Positions 27,325-36,302 of a stretch of DNA of 64,000 nucleotides are shown here, piece after piece (positions within the stretch are counted from its first letter, which is position 1; every line of letters begins with the position of its first letter). Source of the DNA: Paraburkholderia largidicola (GTDB lineage: Bacteria; Pseudomonadota; Gammaproteobacteria; Burkholderiales; Burkholderiaceae); contig NZ_AP023177.1 of the NCBI RefSeq assembly GCF_013426895.1, positions 372,001 to 436,000 of the forward strand, in the 5' to 3' direction. The position numbers were made by a program, and so were the translations under genes. The notes below the pieces were generated by a model. That model was not told where the DNA came from. It ran no database searches and worked only from the letters and a program-made list of their open reading frames with translations.

Positions 27325-28211
27325 TGATCGCCTCCCGCACGCTTGCCTCGTGGGTCGCCGCTTTCGCATGCGCGGCCGCCGTTTGCCCGTCCGCGAACGC
27401 CGCGAAGAAGGGCACTGCCGCGCCGGCACCATCGTTCGATCTTGCTACCGCGATGAGCGATCCGATGAGCCCGGCGAATCCGTACAACGCTGGCTCGGAC
27501 CCGGTCACCATGCCCGGCGACGCACGCATGGCAGTGTTCCCATACAGCCGGGACCAGATCTACCGGATCATGACGGCGCCGTTGAAGAACACGACGATCG
27601 AGTTGGCGAAGGGCGAGCGCCTCACAACCGACCCCGCGATGGGCGACTCGGTCCAGTGGGTCATCGACACCGATGGCGAAAACCACGTCTTCGTGAAGCC
27701 GGTTAAACCCGGCCTCGTCAACACGCTTCACCTGACTACCAATCTGCGCGAGTACGACATGACACTCGTGTCGTCGCCGATGGGCGGTCTGTTCTATCAG
27801 ACCGTGCGCTTTAACTATCCCGGCTCCGTCATGGCAAAGGTTCGTGCCCGGGAGCAGGCGGGCGGCAGCGCTTCCGGCACCGGACGCAGCGGCGACTCCG
27901 ACGCGCAAACGGATTCTGGCCCGATTGGCGTCTCGCCCGACAAGCTCAATTTCGACTACACGATCTCAGGATCGGCATCGTTCCGCCCCGAAACGGTGTT
28001 CGACGACGGCAAGTCTGTGTGGCTGCGTCTGCCTGCCGACGCGCCGTTCGCCGTGCCTATCGTCAAGGACCACGGAGACGTGGTGAGCCCGAACTTCATC
28101 CGACGCGGGCAGTACATCGTTGTGCAGGAGATTGCCAACGAGATTGTGCTGCGCGCGCCAAACGAGGAAGTCACCATCAAACGCCGTCGCCCTGGTCTGT
28201 TTGGCTTCTGA
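27321..28211 (+). CDS. VirB9-like type IV secretion protein
   Basis: A 296-residue secreted protein with a signal peptide (cleavage near CPSANA/AKKG, about residue 32). The N-terminal VirB9 domain (about 50-160, VTMPGDARMAVFPYSRDQIY) is followed by a Gly/Ser-rich linker and the C-terminal VirB9 beta domain (FRPETVFDDGKSVWLRLP, VVQEIANEIVLRAPNEEVTI). VirB9 forms the periplasmic and outer-membrane ring with VirB10 and a VirB7 lipoprotein; no VirB7 is seen here. It overlaps virB8 by 4 nt and ends 8 nt before virB10. Confidence 0.9.
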   Translation: MMIASRTLASWVAAFACAAAVCPSANAAKKGTAAPAPSFDLATAMSDPMSPANPYNAGSDPVTMPGDARMAVFPYSRDQIYRIMTAPLKNTTIELAKGERLTTDPAMGDSVQWVIDTDGENHVFVKPVKPGLVNTLHLTTNLREYDMTLVSSPMGGLFYQTVRFNYPGSVMAKVRAREQAGGSASGTGRSGDSDAQTDSGPIGVSPDKLNFDYTISGSASFRPETVFDDGKSVWLRLPADAPFAVPIVKDHGDVVSPNFIRRGQYIVVQEIANEIVLRAPNEEVTIKRRRPGLFGF

Positions 28212-28219
28212 GAAACGTC

Positions 28220-29515
28220 ATGAACCAACCGAACGGTCAACAGGACAACCAGCACGCGAGCCTCTTCAAGGGCAAGTCGCCACGCAACGCTCTGTATGCG
28301 GTCGGCGGTGTCGCGGCGGTAGTGATCGGCGCGCTCGGCTTTTACTATCAGGTGAAAGAGAGCGCCAAGGTCGACGAACAGGTGGCGCTGCAGAAGAAGG
28401 CCAAGGCTGCGGACGTTGTCGACAAATCGCACAACACGCAGGACCTCAATAAAACGATTGAGGACCAGATGAGCGATGCGCGCAAGATGGCGGCCTCTGA
28501 GGCGCGGGCCGCGGCTGCCGCGCGCGCTTCGTCGAACGCGGCAACGCCGAACGCTGCGCCGGCGCTGACGGCCGATGGCTTTATCAATGATCAGCAGACA
28601 AAGCAGATCAAGGCCGAATCCGATACGGACGCGATCTTCGCGTCTCCGATTTTCAAACCCGGCCTGAAGGTCAAGGATACGGCGCCGACGGCCCCCAATC
28701 AGGTGCAGGGCATTCTCACGCCCGCACAGGTCGCAGCCCAGCAGGCGGCAGCCCAACAGGCGGCCGCTGGATCGGTCGGCGATCGCGTCGCATCGGCACT
28801 CGCAGCTGCGGGAATGGGCGGACAGCAGCAGGCTCGCGCCTACTCCAGCCAGGACCACGACTCCACGTTCATGAAAAACGTTTCGGCGCAGTCGGGCAGC
28901 GACCAGGATTTCCCGCGTGCCGGTTTCGTTGGACAAGCACGGGGATGCGTGTTGTCGCCACCGCACCACATCGGCGTGCTCGCGACCGAGCGGCTCAATT
29001 CCGATCGTCCGGGCACCGCCTCGTTGATGGTGGAAAAAGACGTGTACGACAGTATCCGTGGCGACTGCCTGATGATCCCGAAGGGCAGTTTCATTACGGC
29101 GCCGTATAGCTCGGACATCCAACCCGGGCAGGAAAGCATTCTGGTTGCAGGGACGGAACTGCGTTTGCCAAACGGCAAGCATGTGCCACTCTTTGGCGCA
29201 CAGGGCGCGGACGGCGACGGCTCGGCGGGCTTCTCGGGCGACGTCAACAACCACTTCCTGAAGATCTTTGGGACGTCGTTTCTCGTCGCGATCCTGCTGC
29301 GCAAATACGACGGTGGCGAAACGTCCACGACGACGGGCCCTCTGGGCGTGACGCAGGTCGGCAGCACGGCAGGGCAGGTTGCTGCGACGACGGCCCAGTC
29401 TGTGCTCGAGCGCTACAAAAACATCCCGCCGACGATTACCTCGGACCCGGGCCAGCGCCGGTTCATGCTCAAGGTCAATCGCGACATCGTGCTGGAGCCG
29501 TATCGCGATGAATAA
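28220..29515 (+). CDS. VirB10/TrbI-like type IV secretion protein
   Basis: A 431-residue protein from ATG 28220 (MNQPNGQQDNQHASLFKG). It has one inner-membrane span (ALYAVGGVAAVVIGALGFYY, about residues 27-46), an Ala/Gln-rich periplasmic linker and the C-terminal TrbI/VirB10 beta-barrel domain with IRGDCLMIPKGSFITAPYSS and LRLPNGKHVPLFGAQGADG. The antenna-like hydrophobic stretch is LKIFGTSFLVAILL. VirB10 spans both membranes and senses energy. The following gene starts inside its last codons (29508). The frame is open back to 28019, but only as virB9 shadow. Confidence 0.9.
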   Translation: MNQPNGQQDNQHASLFKGKSPRNALYAVGGVAAVVIGALGFYYQVKESAKVDEQVALQKKAKAADVVDKSHNTQDLNKTIEDQMSDARKMAASEARAAAAARASSNAATPNAAPALTADGFINDQQTKQIKAESDTDAIFASPIFKPGLKVKDTAPTAPNQVQGILTPAQVAAQQAAAQQAAAGSVGDRVASALAAAGMGGQQQARAYSSQDHDSTFMKNVSAQSGSDQDFPRAGFVGQARGCVLSPPHHIGVLATERLNSDRPGTASLMVEKDVYDSIRGDCLMIPKGSFITAPYSSDIQPGQESILVAGTELRLPNGKHVPLFGAQGADGDGSAGFSGDVNNHFLKIFGTSFLVAILLRKYDGGETSTTTGPLGVTQVGSTAGQVAATTAQSVLERYKNIPPTITSDPGQRRFMLKVNRDIVLEPYRDE

Positions 29516-30335
29516 GCGAGCCGGAAAGCACCGGATCTTCTGCGTGTTGTTTGCTGCGCTTGCCGCGTGCGGACACGGCGCCGACGCCGCGACGATTGCA
29601 GAAGTGATCAGCCCGACGAGCGTGGTTCTCGCTCAGGAAAACGCACGTGCACTGGCGACGCTCGGCGGGAAGCCCGTGTTCTGGTGTGGCCTTCACGCAT
29701 TTGAAGCGTGGGCGGCTCCGCTTGTGGGTCAGGCCGTTGCAAGCACACCCGATACGGGCATCACGGTTTCGGTCGATTCACGCGACGTGTCGCTCGAGCA
29801 ACTGCTCATCAGGAAAGGCTGGCTGCAGCCGGCCGTGCTCGATGACGACGCGCAGGCTGCCATCACTGAGGGCCGCGGCGGCTGGGCATGCGCAGGCGCG
29901 ACTGCGCCGTTCGAACTGATGCACACGAGCGTCGATCCCAAGGTGCTTGCAGGTATCGCGTTAAACGAATCCGGTTTGAACGGACGCGCGTGGCCCTGGA
30001 CGTTAAACATCGCTGGGCAGGGATTCTTCTTCAAGACCCGCGAGGACGCTTATCGCGTTGTCCAGTCGCTGATCGCGCGCGGTCGCGGCGACTTCGACAT
30101 CGGCTTAATGCAGATCAACTGGGGCTACCACTCGCGCCGCTTTGCATCGCCGTGGGATGCGCTGGCGCCGGCGACGAGCATTCGCGTCGCTGAGCAGATT
30201 CTCTCCGAGAACTACAGCAAGACGCACTCCGTCGCGAAGGCCATCGCCTATTACCACAGCGCCAACCCGGTCCCGGGGCAGGCGTATCTCGCGCGTTTCG
30301 CGCGGCATCTCAATCAGATCCAGGCCGGACTATGA
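29508..30335 (+). CDS. VirB1-like lytic transglycosylase with an N-terminal SNase-like domain
   Basis: A 275-residue secreted protein with a signal peptide ending near HGADA/ATI. The C-terminal half is a goose-type SLT transglycosylase: LAGIALNESGLNG holds the catalytic Glu, and DFDIGLMQINWGYHS is the SLT motif. The N-terminal part (about 28-125) has TIAEVISPTSVVLAQENARA and SLEQLLIRKGWLQP, reminiscent of the staphylococcal-nuclease OB fold, though the nuclease catalytic residues are not evident. It would open peptidoglycan for the secretion or pilus channel. It overlaps virB10 by 8 nt and the next gene by 4 nt. Confidence 0.8.
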   Translation: MNKRAGKHRIFCVLFAALAACGHGADAATIAEVISPTSVVLAQENARALATLGGKPVFWCGLHAFEAWAAPLVGQAVASTPDTGITVSVDSRDVSLEQLLIRKGWLQPAVLDDDAQAAITEGRGGWACAGATAPFELMHTSVDPKVLAGIALNESGLNGRAWPWTLNIAGQGFFFKTREDAYRVVQSLIARGRGDFDIGLMQINWGYHSRRFASPWDALAPATSIRVAEQILSENYSKTHSVAKAIAYYHSANPVPGQAYLARFARHLNQIQAGL

Positions 30336-31636
30336 AGCACATTGTCTCCCGTGTTGCGCTTGCGTGCGTAGCGTTGCTCAACGCGATGGCCGCGCACGCT
30401 GCAAATACCGACCCGTTCGACTTCGACTATGAGATTTCCGGCGGAATTACGGAGCGCCCAGCCCTGATCTTCAACGACGGCTCTAAAACTTATATCCAGC
30501 CGCGTGCAGGCCAGGTCATTACGGCAACAGGCGGACACCCGGAAGGTCCGTATGTCGTTGTCGACGGCACGCCAGAGTCGGTCACGTACACCGTCGCTGG
30601 TAGAACCGCCGCGGCTCGGTGGACGCGGGCGAACGCATTTATAGGCGTTGGGGCACGCGGCACGCTCGCCTCGCTGCGCGATGATCAGCCGCCCGCATTC
30701 GACGGCTTCACCAACCGCCTCGTGCTGATCGGCGCGCATGGAGCCCTCGAGCCCGTGCGCGCGCTGAAGGCGACGATGCCCGTCGCGAACATCGTCAAGG
30801 CGCTGGTGCCGCAAGGCTGGACGGGTGCTGCACAAAAAGATGTCGACCTGACCGACGCGAGTTCGTTCGCGACGCGAGCCGGTGAGAACTGGATGCAGGC
30901 GCTCGACCGGCTGATGACGCAAAGCGCGCTGTATGCGGACATTGATTTCACGACGCGTCATATCCGCTTGCATCGCGAAGCGCCGAAATCGGGTGCGCTG
31001 AACTACGCCGCCGGTGAAAAATTGCAACCCGACGCAATCGCGCAGACTGTGGCTGCGAAAGAGGATGCGGCAAAAGCCGACGCCCCGACGCCGCGTGGCT
31101 CGTTGCTGGCCGAATACTTCGGCGCGCAGGCGATCCGTGATGGTGACGACACCCACACACAGATCCGCTTTGCGTCGAAGCCGGTCCGCGAGCTGACCTT
31201 CAAGACGCCCGAAGGACGCTCACTGCATCCGAAATGGAACAGCGACACGAACGTCATGACCGTGGAACGCGCCGAGCGCATTGTCGTGTCGGACGGCTCG
31301 CAAGCGGTCGAGGTGGGGCGATCGGCGGGCACAGTCTATGACTTCGATCAGACGAACCCCGCTCACCTGCTGGCGGTGTTCGACAACGATGGGCACACCT
31401 ATTTCAAGTTCGCCGATTCGGTCATTCAGGTCCACGTCGCAGATGTGAAGTACCTTGGCTCGGGCGAGCAGAAGGGCCGCTACTACATGTTTAACGGCAC
31501 GTCCGAACAGTTCATCGTGACGGCCGACGGCAACACCGTGAACGTTACGCGGCGTCACGACGTGAAGTACTTCGAGCGCCCGGCACCGGGCTCTACCGCG
31601 ACGCAACCTGCGGCAACGGCGGTGGCGAAATCATGA
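30332..31636 (+). CDS. TcpQ-like/VirB9-like composite pilus or channel protein
   Basis: A 434-residue secreted protein (signal peptide cut near AAHA/ANT). Residues about 28-95 (DFDYEISGGITERPALIFND, TYIQPRAGQV) resemble the VirB9 C-terminal domain encoded at 27321. Residues about 148-215 (VANIVKALVPQGWTG, ENWMQALDRLMTQSALYADI) resemble TcpQ/PilL-type pilus domains. Residues about 320-425 (TVYDFDQTNPAHLLAVFDND, EQFIVTADGNTVNVTRRHDV) are again VirB9-like. A VirB9-TcpQ-VirB9 sandwich suggests a protein that docks a VirB10 core to the pilus secretin. The domain reading is by eye. Confidence 0.65.
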   Translation: MKHIVSRVALACVALLNAMAAHAANTDPFDFDYEISGGITERPALIFNDGSKTYIQPRAGQVITATGGHPEGPYVVVDGTPESVTYTVAGRTAAARWTRANAFIGVGARGTLASLRDDQPPAFDGFTNRLVLIGAHGALEPVRALKATMPVANIVKALVPQGWTGAAQKDVDLTDASSFATRAGENWMQALDRLMTQSALYADIDFTTRHIRLHREAPKSGALNYAAGEKLQPDAIAQTVAAKEDAAKADAPTPRGSLLAEYFGAQAIRDGDDTHTQIRFASKPVRELTFKTPEGRSLHPKWNSDTNVMTVERAERIVVSDGSQAVEVGRSAGTVYDFDQTNPAHLLAVFDNDGHTYFKFADSVIQVHVADVKYLGSGEQKGRYYMFNGTSEQFIVTADGNTVNVTRRHDVKYFERPAPGSTATQPAATAVAKS

Positions 31637-32064
31637 TGAATCTGACTCTCATCGTTGCTGGCGCTATCGCAGGTCTGTGCTGTGTGAGCGTCGCTCGCGC
31701 AGATTGCCTCGATGACGCTGCCGCCTATCAGCACGTCAATAGCCAGCTGGTGCGCGCGATCGCGCAACAGGAGTCCGGCATGCGCGCAAACGCAATGAAC
31801 GTCAACCGTGACGGCAGCGAAGACATCGGCCTGATGCAGATCAATTCATCGTGGCTGCCGAAGCTCGCGCGGTACGGCGTGCGCCGGGACCACCTATTCA
31901 ACGCGTGCGTGAACGCATACGTAGGGGCGTGGATTCTTGCTTCGAACATCAAGCAATTCGGGCCGACGTGGAAAGCCGTCGGCGCTTACAACGCCGTCTC
32001 GTCGCAAAAACAACTGATCTACGCGAACGCAATTTATCGCCGCCTGCAGCGGCAGGGGCATTGA
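31633..32064 (+). CDS. VirB1-like lytic transglycosylase (second copy)
   Basis: A 143-residue secreted enzyme with a signal peptide ending near VARA/DCL. The SLT fold is compact: IAQQESGMRANAMNVNRDGS contains the catalytic Glu, followed by EDIGLMQINSSWLPKLARYG and a Cys pair. It is typical of the pilT/virB1 proteins of conjugative pilus operons. Start overlaps the preceding gene by 4 nt. The operon thus encodes two transglycosylases of different architecture. Confidence 0.88.
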   Translation: MMNLTLIVAGAIAGLCCVSVARADCLDDAAAYQHVNSQLVRAIAQQESGMRANAMNVNRDGSEDIGLMQINSSWLPKLARYGVRRDHLFNACVNAYVGAWILASNIKQFGPTWKAVGAYNAVSSQKQLIYANAIYRRLQRQGH

Positions 32065-32066
32065 CC

Positions 32067-32630
32067 ATGAATCTGACCATCCAACACAACAAGTGCATCC
32101 GTGTGGTTGCGCGTATGTTGCCCGCCCTCGTGCTTGCCGGCGTATCCGGCTGGTCGCACGCGGCAGTCGATCCCGACCAGTCGCGCGTGCCCACGCCCGC
32201 CGGTGACGGCTGGCAGATTCTCTCGGGCGCGTCAGGTGCGAAGCCTGCTCCGACCGCCTCCGTCGCTGCTGCACAGATCGTCTCGACCACACCTGCGCCC
32301 GCGCCGACGATTCCGACTTCGACCGCAGTGACGCCCGTCGTCCTGCCCGGCAATCCAACGCCTTCCGTCCTGACATTTTCGGTGTCCCCTCAAGACGTGA
32401 ATTTGCGCAACGCGCTCGATCGCTGGTTGCAGACGCAAGGCTGGCAACTCGCGTGGAAGGTCGATGACGATCTGCCGCTCGAGTTCAACGCGACTTTCTC
32501 GGGCGACTTCACTTCGGTCCTCGTGCAGGTGATGAAGGCAACCAATCACATGCGCGTGCCTACGCGCGTCTGCCGCCATACGAACAACGTGATCCGCGTC
32601 GTTGCGCGCGCGGCAAACTGCCAGGAATAA
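32067..32630 (+). CDS. pilL: TcpQ/PilL-domain protein of the type IVb pilus
   Basis: A 187-residue secreted protein from ATG 32067, 2 nt after the previous stop. A signal peptide (GVSGWSHA/AVD) is followed by a Pro/Thr-rich linker (about 70-110) and a C-terminal TcpQ-like domain (VNLRNALDRWLQTQGWQLAW, then TSVLVQVMKATNHMRVPTRV). In R64-type pili, PilL works beside the PilN secretin. The upstream open frame to 31851 is shadow of the transglycosylase gene. Confidence 0.75.
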   Translation: MNLTIQHNKCIRVVARMLPALVLAGVSGWSHAAVDPDQSRVPTPAGDGWQILSGASGAKPAPTASVAAAQIVSTTPAPAPTIPTSTAVTPVVLPGNPTPSVLTFSVSPQDVNLRNALDRWLQTQGWQLAWKVDDDLPLEFNATFSGDFTSVLVQVMKATNHMRVPTRVCRHTNNVIRVVARAANCQE

Positions 32631-32636
32631 AACGAC

Positions 32637-34259
32637 ATGCGCCTGTCCTTCATCCGAACCGCCATCGCCGCTGCTTCGCTTCTAGCCGTCGCCGGTTGTG
32701 CTGTCACACAGAGCGACATCAACGCTGCCTATGACGCGGCGAACAAGACAGGGATCGATGCGCTCGACGGCGTGCCGGGTTCCATGTCGCTTGTCGAGGA
32801 TGTGCCGAGTGCGTTCCTGGGCGACCGGATGGTGCCGGTGGCGTACGAGGCGACGCTGCCAGCGGTTTTCCGCGAAAAGCACGTGACCATGCCAGCAAAC
32901 ACGGACATCAATCAGATCGCATCGTTGATCTCGACCGCGACGGGCTACCCGGTTCACCTGAGTCCCGATGTCTTCGTGCCGCGTAGCTCGCTCGTGCCGC
33001 GCGAATCGGCATCGGGTGATGGCAAAACCGCGGCGGCACCGGTAGCGTCTGGCGCGAAATCGTACGAAAAGCCGGTCTACACCCAGCCGTTCACCGGCAC
33101 GGCCGGCTCCTACATGCGGGCGATGACCGACGATCTCGGCCTCGACTGGTCATTCGACGGTTCCACCATCAACGTTAGCCGCTTCGTCACGCGCATCTTC
33201 CAGATCGCGGCCATTCCGGGCAAGGTCAAGATCAAGTCGGTCATGTCGAAGGGCATGGATACGACGACGGGCAACCAGTCCAACGGGACGGGCGGATCAA
33301 CGGGCGACACAGGGTCTTTCTCAGCGCAAACGTCGACCGGCCGCGACGGCGAGTTCGATCAGATCCAGTCGATCAGGGACGCGCTGGACAAGCTGCGCTC
33401 GCCGATGGGACGCGTGAACGTCAACCCGCAAAGCCGCCTCGTGATGGTCTACGACACACGTGAAGCGGCTGACCGGATGGGCAAGATGCTGGCTGGCGAG
33501 AACGCCGTGTCCACGCGCCAGGTCGCGATTCGTATCCGCACGCTGCAGATCGCGCTCAATCGCGGCAGTCAGGCAGGCGCCAACGCAGACGTGGTCTTTA
33601 ACGCGATCGAGGGCGGCCTCGCCAAATACGCGATCAGCTTCACATCGCCGACTTCATTGTCCACGGGTGGCGGTTCCGTTGGCCTGTCGGTGTTGCGTCC
33701 GAACGCGCCGTTCTCCGGCACGAACGCCGTCATCAACGCGCTGAACCAGTACGGCAGAACAGTACAGGACAACACGCAGACAAAGCTCACACTCAATGGC
33801 CTGCCGGTGTCCATTGCGTCATTCCAGAGCGACGACTACCTGCGTTCGACGAGTTCCTCCGCGGGCAGCCTCACGGCGACCTCGGGCGGCGTACCTGGCC
33901 TCAATCCAGGTACGGTTACGACAGGTGATTTTGTGAATATCCTTCCGTCTGTCAACGACCATAACCAGATCGTTCTCGCTTACTGGAGCGACAGTTCGAA
34001 GCTGAACGGCCCCTTCACCGAGAAATCGGTTGGCTCCGGACAGACGACGCAGACAATCCAGCTTGCCCACACGATCGGGCAAAAGGATGACCAGACGGTG
34101 GCGCTCTCCGACGGCCAGACGGTGGTGCTGTACGGCGAGATGACGGATCACTCGGACAGCACGACGAATGGCGGCCTCGCGGGTATTACCGGTCTCTGGA
34201 ACAAGAGCCGGACGTTCCAGGTGATCATGCTGACGGCCACTGTCGTTCCCTCGATGTGA
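32637..34259 (+). CDS. pilN: Type IVb pilus outer-membrane secretin
   Basis: A 540-residue lipoprotein secretin: the lipobox is LAVAGC with Cys21. N-terminal modules include NTDINQIASLISTATGYPVH. The C-terminal secretin domain (about 250-540) has VTTGDFVNILPSVNDHNQIV, and DGQTVVLYGEMTDHSDSTTN near the end. It forms the multimeric pore for the thin pilus, as in R64 PilN. It starts 6 nt after pilL and abuts pilO. Lengths and order agree with R64-type operons. Confidence 0.9.
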   Translation: MRLSFIRTAIAAASLLAVAGCAVTQSDINAAYDAANKTGIDALDGVPGSMSLVEDVPSAFLGDRMVPVAYEATLPAVFREKHVTMPANTDINQIASLISTATGYPVHLSPDVFVPRSSLVPRESASGDGKTAAAPVASGAKSYEKPVYTQPFTGTAGSYMRAMTDDLGLDWSFDGSTINVSRFVTRIFQIAAIPGKVKIKSVMSKGMDTTTGNQSNGTGGSTGDTGSFSAQTSTGRDGEFDQIQSIRDALDKLRSPMGRVNVNPQSRLVMVYDTREAADRMGKMLAGENAVSTRQVAIRIRTLQIALNRGSQAGANADVVFNAIEGGLAKYAISFTSPTSLSTGGGSVGLSVLRPNAPFSGTNAVINALNQYGRTVQDNTQTKLTLNGLPVSIASFQSDDYLRSTSSSAGSLTATSGGVPGLNPGTVTTGDFVNILPSVNDHNQIVLAYWSDSSKLNGPFTEKSVGSGQTTQTIQLAHTIGQKDDQTVALSDGQTVVLYGEMTDHSDSTTNGGLAGITGLWNKSRTFQVIMLTATVVPSM

Positions 34260-35587
34260 GTCGCAGCATGCATATCACTGATCCGCTGCCGCGCGAGAAG
34301 CATGCGCGCCTCGTTTTCGGACTCGACTGGCGAGCTTATCCGGCGAAGCAGGCGAGGGCGGAACGTCGCCGCTATGCCGACGATTTCAGCGCAACACACT
34401 ATGCCGAGTACAAGGTCGGGAAGGAATCGATAGGCGGATTCTGCTCGCCCGTCCTCGTCGACATGAAAGGGGCGAAGCTGTTCTCCGGTGCAACGCGCAT
34501 CGCCTTGCATGAACGCGTCAAATCGAAGCCTGCTGTCCTGGTCCTGATCCAGGATGACCAGCGCGTCTACGCGGTGTTCGTCGTGCGTGGCGCTGTGCGC
34601 AGCGACGAAGTGCTGAGCGTGCCGCAGGCGTTCACCCGCCGCGCGGAGATCGAGAAGGAGTGCGAGCGGCTGAACCTGAAGCTGACCACGCTCGGTACAG
34701 GTGGGGCGCTTGGCGATGTCGACGAGTCGTTCGGCGCGGCCGCGCTCCTCGACCAGCGCAATGTCGGCCGCGTCGCAAAGCTGCCGGTCAGTGTTCCGAC
34801 GCTTGTTCCCGTCGTTGTCTTCGTTGGTGCCGTCACATTGGGCGCGATGAAGGTCTTCGGTGCCTTCGATTCGACGGGGACCGCGCAACACGTACCCACC
34901 GTTGAAGAGATATACGCGCAGGCTGTGCAGAAGGCTTTTTCCGGTGCAACGCCTCGCGCCAACGAACTGGGCCCCGCGATCCTGTCGACGTTGGGCCTCG
35001 AGGAGACCGTGCGAAGGGGCTGGTTGTTCGAAGACGCGACGTGTCCGGCCCGCGGCACCTGCACGCTCACATTTCGACGCTATGGCGGCAGCTTCGAAGA
35101 CTTTGCGCGCAATGCGCCCGCATCGATGCATCCGCTTCGATTCGATGCGGATGGGCTTCACGCGGGCGGCCGGGGACCGGCGGTGCCGAAGGTTAATGCG
35201 GTGACCGTCCGCGATTCGAAGGCGTGGCCGAATGAGCAGACCTTCATCGAGATGGTCCAGACCCCGCCACAGAAGCTGTCGAAAAAGACCTTCGAGATCG
35301 ACAGCTACGGCTATCAGGTGAGGATCGATCCGTCGAGACCACTCGTCACGATCGCGCCGGGGACGCCCGGACAGAAGCCGGCTCACATGATCCGCATGGG
35401 AACGTGGGAGATCCATGGCTACCGCTGGCAAGCGCCGCTCCTTTCGCGCCTCCCGTCGAACATGGGCCTGGACAGCATCGACGTCAAGCTGAAGCTCAAG
35501 GATCAGGCCAAGAAGAACAACAGCGATGCTGACGTACAGGCTGGCATCCAATTCATTGCGAAGGGGAAATACTATGTTCTCGATTAA
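34256..35587 (+). CDS. pilO: Type IVb pilus protein PilO
   Basis: A 443-residue protein of the PilO2 family: an N-terminal cytoplasmic actin-like region (VFGLDWRAYPAKQARAERRR), a membrane span around LVPVVVFVGAVTLGAMKVFG (about residues 182-201) and a periplasmic domain. It belongs to the inner-membrane alignment complex linking the ATPase and secretin. The track frame starts at GTG 34256, overlapping the pilN stop; ATG 34268 (MHITDPLPREK) is equally possible and neither has a strong ribosome site. It overlaps the start of pilP. Confidence 0.85.
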   Translation: MSRSMHITDPLPREKHARLVFGLDWRAYPAKQARAERRRYADDFSATHYAEYKVGKESIGGFCSPVLVDMKGAKLFSGATRIALHERVKSKPAVLVLIQDDQRVYAVFVVRGAVRSDEVLSVPQAFTRRAEIEKECERLNLKLTTLGTGGALGDVDESFGAAALLDQRNVGRVAKLPVSVPTLVPVVVFVGAVTLGAMKVFGAFDSTGTAQHVPTVEEIYAQAVQKAFSGATPRANELGPAILSTLGLEETVRRGWLFEDATCPARGTCTLTFRRYGGSFEDFARNAPASMHPLRFDADGLHAGGRGPAVPKVNAVTVRDSKAWPNEQTFIEMVQTPPQKLSKKTFEIDSYGYQVRIDPSRPLVTIAPGTPGQKPAHMIRMGTWEIHGYRWQAPLLSRLPSNMGLDSIDVKLKLKDQAKKNNSDADVQAGIQFIAKGKYYVLD

Positions 35588-36299
35588 CCGGCTGATGGCA
35601 CTGACATGTGCCGTCGCGTTGACGGGCGTTGCCCACGCACAGGCCAAACCGGCGGGCGCATCGCATGTCCAGCCCGTCAGCGCCCACGTGCCGACGGCGG
35701 ACTTCGACGTGGGCATGTCACCCCGGTCGACCGCCGTTGCTTCGGCCGTTGTGGCTGCCTCGGCCGTCACTCCGGCAGCATCTGTCCCGGCTCCCGCTGC
35801 GCCGCCTTCCCGACTGTCGATCGACGAAATCGACGAGAAGATCCGCGCCCAGGTCTCCCGCCAACTATCCGGCGACGGAGACGCAGCGAAGAGCATCGGG
35901 CTGAACACACCCGCACCGCAAGCGGCACCCGCACCGGTAGTCGTAATCAAGCCGCCAGCCCCCCAGCCTGTCCGCGCACGCACAGAGGCCGTGAAGTTTG
36001 TTGGCGCATTCAACGATGCGACGGGATCGTCGGTCCTTTACGAATTCCGCGGTGCCTTTTACCCCGCGCATGTTGGCGAAAAGCTGCTCAACGGCTGGCG
36101 TGTATCGAAGATCAGCGGCTTTCTCGTGACGGTCACCGATGGCGAGGGAAAGAAGCCCCGCACGTGGACGGAACCTATCGCCGGTGGGGTGGCAACCGCT
36201 GATCCGCAGGACAACAACGCACCGGCGCGAACGCTGAACGACCTGTCGGGCGGGTTGCCGCCGCCGCTGCCCGCCCCTCTCACCCCGACCGGAGGTTGA
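35574..36299 (+). CDS. pilP: Type IVb pilus protein PilP
   Basis: A 241-residue secreted protein from ATG 35574, with AAGGGG upstream. A signal peptide (GVAHA/QAK, about residue 23) and a long Ala/Pro-rich linker lead to a compact C-terminal PilP domain (FVGAFNDATGSSVLYEFRGA, then VGEKLLNGWRVSKISGFLVT). PilP bridges the inner-membrane complex and the secretin. It lies between pilO and the ATPase gene, and ends in a Pro-rich tail. Confidence 0.85.
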   Translation: MFSINRLMALTCAVALTGVAHAQAKPAGASHVQPVSAHVPTADFDVGMSPRSTAVASAVVAASAVTPAASVPAPAAPPSRLSIDEIDEKIRAQVSRQLSGDGDAAKSIGLNTPAPQAAPAPVVVIKPPAPQPVRARTEAVKFVGAFNDATGSSVLYEFRGAFYPAHVGEKLLNGWRVSKISGFLVTVTDGEGKKPRTWTEPIAGGVATADPQDNNAPARTLNDLSGGLPPPLPAPLTPTGG

Positions 36300-36302
36300 A
36301 GC

